From: Actinomycetota bacterium
GTDB taxonomy: Bacteria > Actinomycetota > Geothermincolia > Fen-727 > Anoxymicrobiaceae
DNA length: 11,877 nt
Direction: 5' to 3'
Assembly: GCA_016649525.1 (NCBI GenBank)
Contig: JAENXM010000033.1
Location: forward strand, 1 to 11,877
Shown: in pieces, positions 6,403 through 11,877 of the stretch
Layout: each line of letters starts with the position of its first letter
Numbering within the stretch: position 1 is the stretch's first letter
Program-made: the position numbers and the translations under genes
The notes under the pieces: generated by a model
What the model was told of the DNA's origin: nothing
Database searches by the model: none
Seen by the model: the letters and a program-made list of their open reading frames with translations, nothing else

Positions 6403-6642
6403 TTAAAAGATATAGTCCTCCAGGTCTTCCAGAGAACGATAGTTGCTTGTCGCGTAGTATTTCCCGTTCATCTCCACAAAAGCGTGGAAGCCGTCCTGTG
6501 CTTCAACAGCGTAGAAGACCTTGCCGCCCGACTTGCCCTGGATCTCCTTGACAAAAGCGAACTTCTTTCTGATTTCCTCTTCACCCGAAAGGCAATCACC
6601 GGCCCAGCACTGTGGAAGATCTTTGCGCCACCGCCATCTCAT
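6403..6642 (-). CDS. Hypothetical small protein
   Basis: 79 residues from the ATG at 6642, chosen because GAAGGTG lies 6 bases before it; an in-frame GTG at 6651 overlaps that ribosome site and is less likely. The N-terminus is basic and Trp-rich (MRWRWRK). Two cysteines sit in CWAGDC (about 11-16). The remainder alternates beta-like strands, KVFYAVEAQDGFHAFVEMNG and KYYATSNY, before an acidic helix (SLEDLEDYIF). No membrane helix is present. An extended -10 box lies about 32 bases upstream, divergent from murT. I do not recognise the family. The good ribosome site and promoter support a real gene. Confidence 0.55.
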   Translation of the reverse strand: MRWRWRKDLPQCWAGDCLSGEEEIRKKFAFVKEIQGKSGGKVFYAVEAQDGFHAFVEMNGKYYATSNYRSLEDLEDYIF

Positions 6643-6673
6643 CTTTTGCACCTTCGCTAGTCCGACGGCAGAT

Positions 6674-6682
6674 ATGATAACA
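6674..6682 (-). promoter_or_regulatory. Extended -10 promoter for the two small - strand genes
   Basis: Reading the - strand, TGT-TATCAT at 6682-6674 matches the TGN plus TATAAT extended -10 pattern (5 of 6 in the hexamer). Transcription would start near 6667, about 25 bases before the ATG at 6642. The -35 at 17 bases (TTAATT) is weak, as is usual for extended -10 promoters. Confidence 0.4.
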
Positions 6683-6720
6683 CGCCCGTGTCCTTCAATT
6701 AATACCGCGATCAGACTATT

Positions 6721-6749
6721 TTGACTTTTTTATCAGCCGTTCATAAACT
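6721..6749 (+). promoter_or_regulatory. Promoter of murT-gatD, positioned for a leaderless mRNA
   Basis: TTGACT (6721-6726, 5 of 6 to the -35 consensus) and TAAACT (6744-6749, 4 of 6 with the key first T, second A and last T) are exactly 17 bases apart. The -10 ends 6 bases before the murT ATG, so the usual start point falls on the A of that ATG. No Shine-Dalgarno precedes murT, which agrees with leaderless translation. Confidence 0.6.
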
Positions 6750-6755
6750 GACGCT

Positions 6756-8144
6756 ATGCGCACCGGAAACAGACTCGTACTCGCCCTTGGAAAGGGTATC
6801 GGTTTCACCAGCCGCTTTCTCAAAGCGGGAGGCGGCTCGACCCTGCCCGGACGCACCGCCAGACGCATGTCCCCGAGCTTCGTGCCGAACATGGTGAAGG
6901 AACTGCCGCTTGGCAGCGTACTGGTGACCGGAACAAACGGAAAGACGACGACCGCCACACTGCTTGCATCCATCCTCGACCGGGCAGGGATGACCCCGGT
7001 GCACAACCGCACCGGCGCGAACCTGCTGGCGGGGATCGCGTCTGCCTTGATACGGGAATCGGACCTGGGAGGACACCTGGCCGGCCGCATGGGGCTTTTC
7101 GAGGTGGACGAGGCGGCCTTCCCGGCGGCGGTCGAAGAGACTTCCCCGAGGCTCGTGGTCGTGAACAACCTCTTCCGCGACCAGCTCGACCGCTACGGAG
7201 AGCTCGACACCCTCGCGTCGCGCATGAAGGAGGCGGTCCGGACGCTCGATCCCCAGTCAGTCGTTGTGCTCAACGCCGACGACCCGCTTGTCGCCTCTAT
7301 CGGGCGCGACCTTCCCCATGAGGTCATCTACTACGGCATCGACACCGACAGGTACGGAAGCGAATCGATGCAGCACGCGGCGGACAGCAAGCACTGCGCG
7401 GAATGCGGCTCCCGGCTCACCTATGAGTACTACTTGTTCGGCCACATGGGCAGGTACAGCTGTCCCTCATGCGGCACCTCCCGACCGGGCAGCCAGGTCT
7501 CCGCGGTCGAACTTGAGATGGTCGAGCTAGAGGGAACCAGGTGCACTGTGAAGTACCCCGGCGGCGAAGTCACCCTGTTCATCCCGCTTCCAGGCCTGTA
7601 CAACGTCTACAACGTCCTCGCTGCAATGTCCTGCGCGCTAGCCCTCGGGGTTGATATCGAGACCGTCAAGGAAGGGATAGAGGGATTCAAGGCGGCTTTC
7701 GGACGGGTCGAGCGCGTCGAGGCGGATGGGCGCAATATACTCATGATCCTCGCCAAGAACCCGGCGGGGTTCAACGAGGTGATACGAACACTTACGGGCG
7801 GCACCGGCAGGAAGAACGTGGTGCTCGCGCTCAACGACAACATCGCGGACGGGCGCGACGTCTCGTGGATATGGGACGTCGACTTCGAGATGCTCCGCGA
7901 CAGGCTCGGCAGGGTTGTCTGCTCCGGTATAAGGGCCGCAGACATGGCGCTCCGCGTCAAGTACGCAGAACTGGGAGAGGATTCCCTGACCGTCGAGCCC
8001 AACCTGGAGAAGGCATTGCAGGAAGGCCTCGCGATGGTGGAACAGGGAGAGACGTTATTCGTTGTTCCCACTTACACCGCGATGCTTACATTGAGGGGCA
8101 GCATGGTCAAGAAGGGTCTCGTGGCGCCCTACTGGGAGGGCTAG
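6756..8144 (+). CDS. murT: Lipid II isoglutaminyl synthase, MurT subunit
   Basis: 462 residues with a Mur-ligase fold. The P-loop TGTNGKTTT (58-66) binds ATP, NRTGANLLAGI (84-94) and EVDEAAF (116-122) are Mur-ligase motifs, and LRDQLDRYGE-type sequence (LFRDQLDRYGEL, 139-150) follows. MurT's zinc ribbon is formed by Cys 214, 217, 236 and 239, inserted in the central domain. The C-terminal DUF1727 part starts around NPAGFNEV (335-342) and includes ALNDNIADGRDVSWIWDVDFE-like sequence (358-378). With GatD it amidates the alpha-carboxyl of D-Glu in lipid II to D-isoglutamine, using ATP and glutamine, on the cytoplasmic face of the membrane. Length and motifs are complete. There is no ribosome site; the promoter suggests a leaderless message. 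gatD follows with no gap. Confidence 0.95.
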   Translation: MRTGNRLVLALGKGIGFTSRFLKAGGGSTLPGRTARRMSPSFVPNMVKELPLGSVLVTGTNGKTTTATLLASILDRAGMTPVHNRTGANLLAGIASALIRESDLGGHLAGRMGLFEVDEAAFPAAVEETSPRLVVVNNLFRDQLDRYGELDTLASRMKEAVRTLDPQSVVVLNADDPLVASIGRDLPHEVIYYGIDTDRYGSESMQHAADSKHCAECGSRLTYEYYLFGHMGRYSCPSCGTSRPGSQVSAVELEMVELEGTRCTVKYPGGEVTLFIPLPGLYNVYNVLAAMSCALALGVDIETVKEGIEGFKAAFGRVERVEADGRNILMILAKNPAGFNEVIRTLTGGTGRKNVVLALNDNIADGRDVSWIWDVDFEMLRDRLGRVVCSGIRAADMALRVKYAELGEDSLTVEPNLEKALQEGLAMVEQGETLFVVPTYTAMLTLRGSMVKKGLVAPYWEG

Positions 8145-8882
8145 ATGCGAATCAAGATCGGGTACCTTTACCCAGACCTCATGAACATATACGGAGACCA
8201 CGGGAACATCCTGACGCTCGTCAGGAGGTGCGAGTGGCGGGGAATCCCTGTCGAGGTCGTCGCCCTGAACATCGGCGACCCTATAGCACACGGTGAGTAC
8301 GATATGTTCTTCATGGGAGGGGGCCAGGACCGCGAGCAGGTGATGGTCTGCAGGGACCTCCAGGAGACGAAGGGCGATGACATCAAGCGCGAGATCGACG
8401 AGGGGGCCGCGGCCCTTGCCATCTGCGGCGGGTACCAGCTCTTCGGAAAGTTTTACAGACCTTTCGAGGGCGACGAACTGCCCGGCATCAACGTCTTCGA
8501 CGCACATACGGTTGCGGGTAAAAAACGCTGTATCGGGAATGTGGTGGCGAAATCAGCCCTCGGTGGCAAGCAGGGCACAGTCGTCGGCTTCGAGAACCAC
8601 TCGGGCAAGACCTACCTCGGTGATGGCTGCGCTCCGCTCGGTACAGTGACGGTCGGCTATGGCAACAACGCTGAGGACAAGACTGAAGGAGCTATCTACA
8701 GGGGGGCGATCGGGACCTATCTGCATGGCTCCCTTCTTCCGAAGAACCCTTCGATTGCCGACTTCCTCATCGAGAAGGCGCTTGGGAGGCGCGGCAGCGA
8801 CCTTCCGCTTGCGAGCCTGGATGACTCGCTGGAGCTAGCCGCCCACGCAGCAGCGCTAAAGCGGGCTGTGAGGACGCATTAG
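8145..8882 (+). CDS. gatD: Lipid II isoglutaminyl synthase, glutaminase subunit GatD
   Basis: 245 residues of the class I glutamine amidotransferase, CobB/CobQ-like type. The start pattern IGYLYPDLMNIYGDHGN (about 5-21) is the GatD hallmark. The nucleophile is Cys 94 in AICGGYQ, and the catalytic His is 194 in GTYLHGS. Arg 128 in KKRCIG falls at the position where Arg 128 of S. aureus GatD contacts glutamine. It releases ammonia from glutamine and channels it to MurT to amidate lipid II. The ATG directly follows the murT TAG, so the two are translated as a coupled pair, matching their obligate complex. Nothing is truncated. No terminator was seen in the 113 bases before the next gene. Confidence 0.95.
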   Translation: MRIKIGYLYPDLMNIYGDHGNILTLVRRCEWRGIPVEVVALNIGDPIAHGEYDMFFMGGGQDREQVMVCRDLQETKGDDIKREIDEGAAALAICGGYQLFGKFYRPFEGDELPGINVFDAHTVAGKKRCIGNVVAKSALGGKQGTVVGFENHSGKTYLGDGCAPLGTVTVGYGNNAEDKTEGAIYRGAIGTYLHGSLLPKNPSIADFLIEKALGRRGSDLPLASLDDSLELAAHAAALKRAVRTH

Positions 8883-8948
8883 TTCATATGGCCTGTTGGA
8901 ATGCTCGCTGCAAAGCTCCGCATCGATGCACCTCTCACCGACATGCGA

Positions 8949-8954
8949 TATAGT
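8949..8954 (+). promoter_or_regulatory. Possible -10 box upstream of the zinc-ribbon membrane protein gene
   Basis: TATAGT (5 of 6) at 8949-8954, 41 bases before the ATG at 8996. No matching -35 is seen at 16-18 bases. A perfect 10-base palindrome, GCATCGATGC, lies at 8920-8929 where the -35 would be expected to start and could be an operator, although one such palindrome may be chance. Confidence 0.3.
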
Positions 8955-8995
8955 TTTTCCATAAGCGCAGTAAAGAAAATGCAGAGGTGATTTTC

Positions 8996-10117
8996 ATGAG
9001 ATGCCCAGGCTGCGGAAAAGAGGTCAGCGAGGGAAAGAAGTTCTGCACCGTTTGCGGAGCCGCCCTTGGGGAGCCTACCACGCAGATACCCCGGGTCGCC
9101 GCGCCAGAGGCCTCGGCGCCACCCAAGCCAACTATGCCTGTTCCCTCCGTAACGCCGGGGGCACCGGCCCCGGCAGCAAAACAGGTCAGCAAGAAGACCT
9201 GGATTATCCTTGCGGTAGTACTCGGCGCGCTGATAGTAGGTGGAGCGGTCGCGGGAATCGTGATCTGGCTGGTCAGCTCCTCTGGAAAACCGGTAGCCAA
9301 GGTTGAGTCCATCACCCTTACCCGCAAGGACGGCAAGGAACTCAACCTGAAGAAAGTCCCACTGGATAAGAACCTTTCTCTCGAAGTCCTGTTCAAAGCA
9401 AAGTATGAGGAAGGCGGAAGCGGGAAGTTGAAGGCCTCGGTCGAAGACAGCAACGGAGAGGAGATAATCAGCGATTTCTGGACCGTAAAATCCAGCGATA
9501 CACTTCAGAAGAAGAGCTTCGAATTCCACATGACGGAAAGCGACGGTAAACCCCTTAAAGCGATTGCAGAACTCAAGGTCAAGACCGACGGAGAGGAGCT
9601 GGCCGACACAGGCACCCTCGCCTATACCGCTGTCAAGGGACAGGGCACCGCATCCACGCTCGAGGAAGCGAAGCAGGCCGCGCTGGACATGCTCCTCGAA
9701 GCCGACGCGGCGGTGCAGGAGCTGTCCGCGGCCGGTATAGAGGCCAGCGACCTGGCCGAGCAGGTAGCCGATCTCGAGGTCGACCTCGAAAACGCAACCA
9801 CGGTAGAAGAAGCCGACACCATATATGAGGCAGCGGACGCGATCATCGGTGAGTGCGACGCCCGCAAGGAGACTCAGGGAGGGGATGAGCAGGCGAAGGA
9901 GACGTGCTGGGCGAACCAGGCGGAGATCTGGAGCGCTATAGAGGACTTCGCGAGTATCGAGGGCAACTACCCGGACAGCATGGACATGCTTGTGACCCAG
10001 GGTTACCTCACAGAGTTGCCCGTGTGCCCGTCGGGAGGAGATTACTCGTACGAAGTCGATTACTCCGTTACCCCTGAGGACTTAACGGTTTACTGTACAG
10101 TTCACGGAAGCCTTTGA
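8996..10117 (+). CDS. Zinc-ribbon, single-TM protein with a pseudopilin-like C-terminal domain
   Basis: 373 residues from the ATG at 8996, fixed by AGAGGTG 6 bases upstream; the GTG at 8987 lies inside that site. Domains in order: a zinc ribbon with Cys 3, 6, 17 and 20 (CPGCG…FCTVCG); a Pro/Ala-rich linker (about 27-60); one membrane helix (about 69-94); a beta-rich extracytoplasmic domain (about 100-214); an acidic, Ala-rich helical part (about 221-285); and a C-terminal part (about 304-373) with CWANQAEIWSAIEDF, NYPDSMDML, LPVCPSGGDYSY and a final C-TVHG. That last part resembles the globular end of GspG/ComGC-type pilins, which share the C-x2-NQ, yP, CPsGG and C-x-vHG pattern. There is no prepilin cleavage motif. 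The ribbon would be cytoplasmic and the rest outside. Function unknown; an envelope sensor or scaffold is a guess. tRNA-Val follows 33 bases on. Confidence 0.8.
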   Translation: MRCPGCGKEVSEGKKFCTVCGAALGEPTTQIPRVAAPEASAPPKPTMPVPSVTPGAPAPAAKQVSKKTWIILAVVLGALIVGGAVAGIVIWLVSSSGKPVAKVESITLTRKDGKELNLKKVPLDKNLSLEVLFKAKYEEGGSGKLKASVEDSNGEEIISDFWTVKSSDTLQKKSFEFHMTESDGKPLKAIAELKVKTDGEELADTGTLAYTAVKGQGTASTLEEAKQAALDMLLEADAAVQELSAAGIEASDLAEQVADLEVDLENATTVEEADTIYEAADAIIGECDARKETQGGDEQAKETCWANQAEIWSAIEDFASIEGNYPDSMDMLVTQGYLTELPVCPSGGDYSYEVDYSVTPEDLTVYCTVHGSL

Positions 10118-10125
10118 AAAGATTG

Positions 10126-10134
10126 TGCTAGAAT
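10126..10134 (+). promoter_or_regulatory. Extended -10 promoter of tRNA-Val
   Basis: TGC-TAGAAT at 10126-10134 fits the extended -10 pattern (5 of 6 in the hexamer). It ends 16 bases before the mature tRNA, so transcription would begin near 10141 with about a 10-base 5' leader. No clear -35 is present, and the box begins 9 bases past the preceding stop codon. Confidence 0.5.
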
Positions 10135-10150
10135 ATCTTCACTCGCCAGT

Positions 10151-10225
10151 GGGCGTTTAGCTCAGCGGGAGAGCGCTGCCTTCACACGGCAGAGGTCGTG
10201 GGTTCAAATCCCTCAACGCCCACCA
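10151..10225 (+). tRNA. tRNA-Val (anticodon CAC)
   Basis: 75 bases folding as a full cloverleaf. Acceptor arms GGGCGTT (10151-10157) and AACGCCC (10215-10221) pair over 7 positions. The D arm is GCTC/GAGC. The anticodon stem CTGCC/GGCAG encloses the loop TTCACAC (10181-10187), with anticodon CAC at 10183-10185, reading GUG valine codons. The T arm holds GTTCAAATC. Discriminator A and an encoded CCA end the gene at 10225. Confidence 0.97.
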
Positions 10226-10239
10226 CCTGATACAACACC

Positions 10240-10252
10240 GGTGCCAGGCACC
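10240..10252. repeat. Short inverted repeat GGTGCC-A-GGCACC next to tRNA-Val
   Basis: A perfect 6-base inverted repeat around one A, flanked by ACAC on the left and GTGT on the right, which can extend it with mismatches. It lies 15 bases past the tRNA and 7 bases before the PIG-L stop codon (10259-10261), on the convergent side. Similar GGTGCC…GGCACC elements are dispersed in several anaerobe genomes as extragenic palindromes; whether this one is repeated in its genome cannot be seen here. No T-run follows on either strand, so a standard terminator is unlikely. Confidence 0.45.
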
Positions 10253-10258
10253 TTTGTG

Positions 10259-11010
10259 TCACAAGACTCGAGATACGGCTTCCCTGAAATCAGAGAATGT
10301 TACTCCTAAAGCCCATTTCAAGAACAGGGTCTCGTAGAAGAGCTTTCCCTCGTGAGGCGGCTGGCGGTAGTTCCAGGCGGGGACCAAGCGATATGGCTCA
10401 CCACGGCAGAACAGCTTGAAGTTCCCTAATAGAAGTGCCGGTAATACTGTGACCCAGAACTGGCTGCGGTAGCTTATGAAAGCGCGTGGCTTGAGGAATA
10501 AATCATCTCGGGATAGCGGTGTGTAAAGAGTCTCCGTCTCAGCGGGGATGAATCTGTTGAATGCGCATAACCGCACGAGGATTTGTTGTAACACGGCACC
10601 TCAAAGACAGGCGGTTTTTTTTCTTGAGCACTTGCGGCCTTGACTGCAGCGAAGTGAGCGAAGTCGTGGTCGGGGTGACCCCCTTCGCAGGCAACCGCAT
10701 AAACCTCGCCGGGCCCGATCTCGCGCATCGCCATGGTCAGGCGCTCCACTATTTCTGACGCGAACCTTATCGCACCCCCGTCCGGATAATCCCAGAAAGT
10801 AAGCCTCTCCTTACTGATCCCGGCCCTCTTCATGTTAGCGGTTGATTCCCCACGGCGGACCTCTGCCGGCACGAAACGGGCGCCGTCCGTTATCCAGATA
10901 ACCCGTATATCCCGCCCAGCATTCGCCATGTTCCGCAACATGCAGCCGTAAGCTACCTCGTCGTCCTGGTGGGCGAAGACGAAAAGAGCGGGTCGTTTTA
11001 CGTCCGGCAT
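10259..11010 (-). pseudogene. PIG-L family deacetylase gene with a frameshift
   Basis: The first frame starts at the ATG at 11010, with TAGGAG 4-5 bases before it. It carries the PIG-L metal motif AHQDDE (13-18; usually AHPDDE) and GGHPDHDF (110-117). It reads correctly through FEVPCYN (about 136-142), then runs into out-of-frame sequence ending at 10474. The family sequence resumes in the -1 frame (CAFNRFIPAETETLYTPLSRDD…) and continues to the TGA at 10259-10261. The shift lies between about 10587 and 10560. The whole span is 752 bases, one short of 251 codons, so a single-base loss explains it. These Zn enzymes remove N-acetyl groups from sugars such as GlcNAc conjugates. It is 32 bases from the amidase gene and probably in its operon. 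Either a real inactivation or an assembly error. Confidence 0.82.
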
Positions 11011-11042
11011 GTTACTCCTACAGGGTCGGCCGCAGGTCTAGG

Positions 11043-11877
11043 TCAAGGACTGCTCAGGTACTTGATTACACCGTTTCGGATCCCCCATACAGCCTTCCAG
11101 CGGAACTCGTCTGTGGCCAGCAGCTTGTCCTCCTCCGCGTTGCTCAAAAAGGCGACAAGCACCTCTGCGACAGGCACCTTCGACCAGTTGAAAAGAGGCA
11201 GATCATCGCGGCCTTTCGCCCCGAGGTCCGTGGTGCCGCACGACTTCACCGTATCCTCCTGTATGTATAGCGCGGCCGTCTTGCTCTTCTCGTAGAACCC
11301 CGCGGTCCATTTTGTGTTGGCGGGGTAGAGCGTAGTCGTACCTTTGGCGTTCGCGTCCCTGGAGTAGTCGAGGTGGACGCTGACCAGTAGATCCGCGTCC
11401 CTGTTGTTCGCTATCTCCGCCCTCATGATGTTCGTCAGGTCGACCCCGCCGGACTCCCTCGTCATTATCACATTAATACCGTCCTTCTCCAGAAGGCTTC
11501 TGAGCTTTCCCGCGATGTCCATCGTCAGAAGATACTCCGGGCTACCGGTGACGGATCCCGCTTCGCCGTTTTCCGGCGGGCTCCTTTTTGTCATCCCCGG
11601 GTCCACCCACTCGCCCTGGCTCGCGATCGCCTGATGCCCCGGGTCGATGCAGACCGTCTTGCCCGTATAGGGGCTGGCGGTCGCGCTGGACTCAGCCTCC
11701 CCGGGTGTGCGGACGGACTCTGTGACATCCCCGTCCTCCGGGCGTGGCCCCTTGCTGATTGTCAGGGACATCTCACTCCCCCTGGCGACAACCTGCCGCG
11801 CGCGGGGCCTCTGCGAGAGTACCACTCCGTCCGAGTGCTTTCCGGAGTAAGCCCAGCTCTCGACCCTCGGGCTGAAA
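11043..11877 (-). CDS. N-acetylmuramoyl-L-alanine amidase (Amidase_3) with PASTA-like repeat, 5' end outside window
   Basis: The frame runs from the window edge to the TGA at 11045-11043, with about 277 residues visible. The first ~43 look like the end of a PASTA repeat (VVLSQRPRARQVVARGSEMSLTISKGP), a module that binds peptidoglycan. After a linker comes the amidase: IDPGHQ with Zn ligand His (codon at 11636-11634), SPEY with a Zn-ligand Glu, and SVHLDYS with the third ligand His. It would cut the amide between MurNAc and L-Ala outside the cell. The last motif, normally VLVE-x-GF-x-SN with the catalytic Glu, is VAEVLVAFLSN here: Leu sits at the Glu position and a Glu is two residues earlier (11165-11163). 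The GTG at 11825 is not the true start, since PASTA-like sequence precedes it. The PIG-L gene follows 32 bases downstream. Confidence 0.88.
   Translation of the reverse strand, partial: FSPRVESWAYSGKHSDGVVLSQRPRARQVVARGSEMSLTISKGPRPEDGDVTESVRTPGEAESSATASPYTGKTVCIDPGHQAIASQGEWVDPGMTKRSPPENGEAGSVTGSPEYLLTMDIAGKLRSLLEKDGINVIMTRESGGVDLTNIMRAEIANNRDADLLVSVHLDYSRDANAKGTTTLYPANTKWTAGFYEKSKTAALYIQEDTVKSCGTTDLGAKGRDDLPLFNWSKVPVAEVLVAFLSNAEEDKLLATDEFRWKAVWGIRNGVIKYLSSP

Noticed and set aside
8879..9529. A 216-codon frame on the - strand
   Set aside because: It is opposite the zinc-ribbon membrane protein gene, which has a clear start, domains and ribosome site.
10582..10588. Programmed -1 ribosomal frameshift at AAC-AAA in the PIG-L gene
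   Set aside because: The bases do not form a proper X-XXY-YYZ slippery heptamer and no strong downstream stem or pseudoknot was seen. A base loss is simpler.
10615..10622. Run of eight T (A8 on the coding strand) in the PIG-L gene, considered as the frameshift or a phase-variation site
   Set aside because: The frame after the run still reads the proper PPVFEVPCYN sequence, and the other frame has a TGA at 10603-10601, so the shift must lie downstream of this run.

Overview
The window is GC-rich and gene-dense, and most likely comes from an anaerobic, early-branching Gram-positive bacterium, probably an actinomycetote. That placement is inferred from the gene set: a PafB/PafC-type WYL regulator pair, a MurT/GatD lipid II amidation operon, a PASTA-containing cell-wall amidase, and an ApbE-RseC pair of the kind found beside Rnf or other flavin-dependent electron-transfer complexes. 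No single sequence in the window proves the lineage.

Left part, + strand (1-1548): the 3' end of an apbE flavin transferase gene, overlapped by a small RseC-family membrane protein, then a stand-alone EF-Tu domain-2-like protein of 84 residues and a 2TM-domain membrane protein. These converge, 3 bases apart, on a - strand chain (4516 down to 1552) of pafB, pafC, a transglutaminase fragment without its catalytic Cys, and a metallophosphoesterase. Each gene of the chain overlaps the next.

Middle (4582-6682), - strand: an acyl-CoA dehydrogenase with a good Shine-Dalgarno, a TATAAT box upstream and a clear intrinsic terminator downstream. Its promoter abuts a start-less DUF35/OB-fold remnant. 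Two small unrecognised genes follow, one of them a zinc-ribbon plus coiled-coil protein, read from a shared extended -10 promoter.

Right part: murT-gatD on the + strand, with a promoter placed so that transcription would begin at the murT ATG (a predicted leaderless mRNA). Next is a zinc-ribbon/membrane protein whose C-terminus resembles the globular end of pseudopilins, then tRNA-Val(CAC) with its own extended -10. Converging on the tRNA from the right are a frameshifted PIG-L deacetylase gene and, upstream of it, the 3' part of a PASTA-amidase gene that runs off the window.

Cell-wall work dominates the right half: MurT/GatD amidate lipid II, the amidase cleaves peptidoglycan, and the PIG-L gene sits in the amidase operon. 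The left half is redox and regulation. Three genes look damaged (transglutaminase fragment, DUF35 remnant, PIG-L frameshift). I saw no CRISPR array, insertion sequence, prophage or defence island, and no convincing wholly new system. The most unusual items are the zinc-ribbon/pseudopilin-like fusion, the amidase with a displaced active-site Glu, and the gene remnants.
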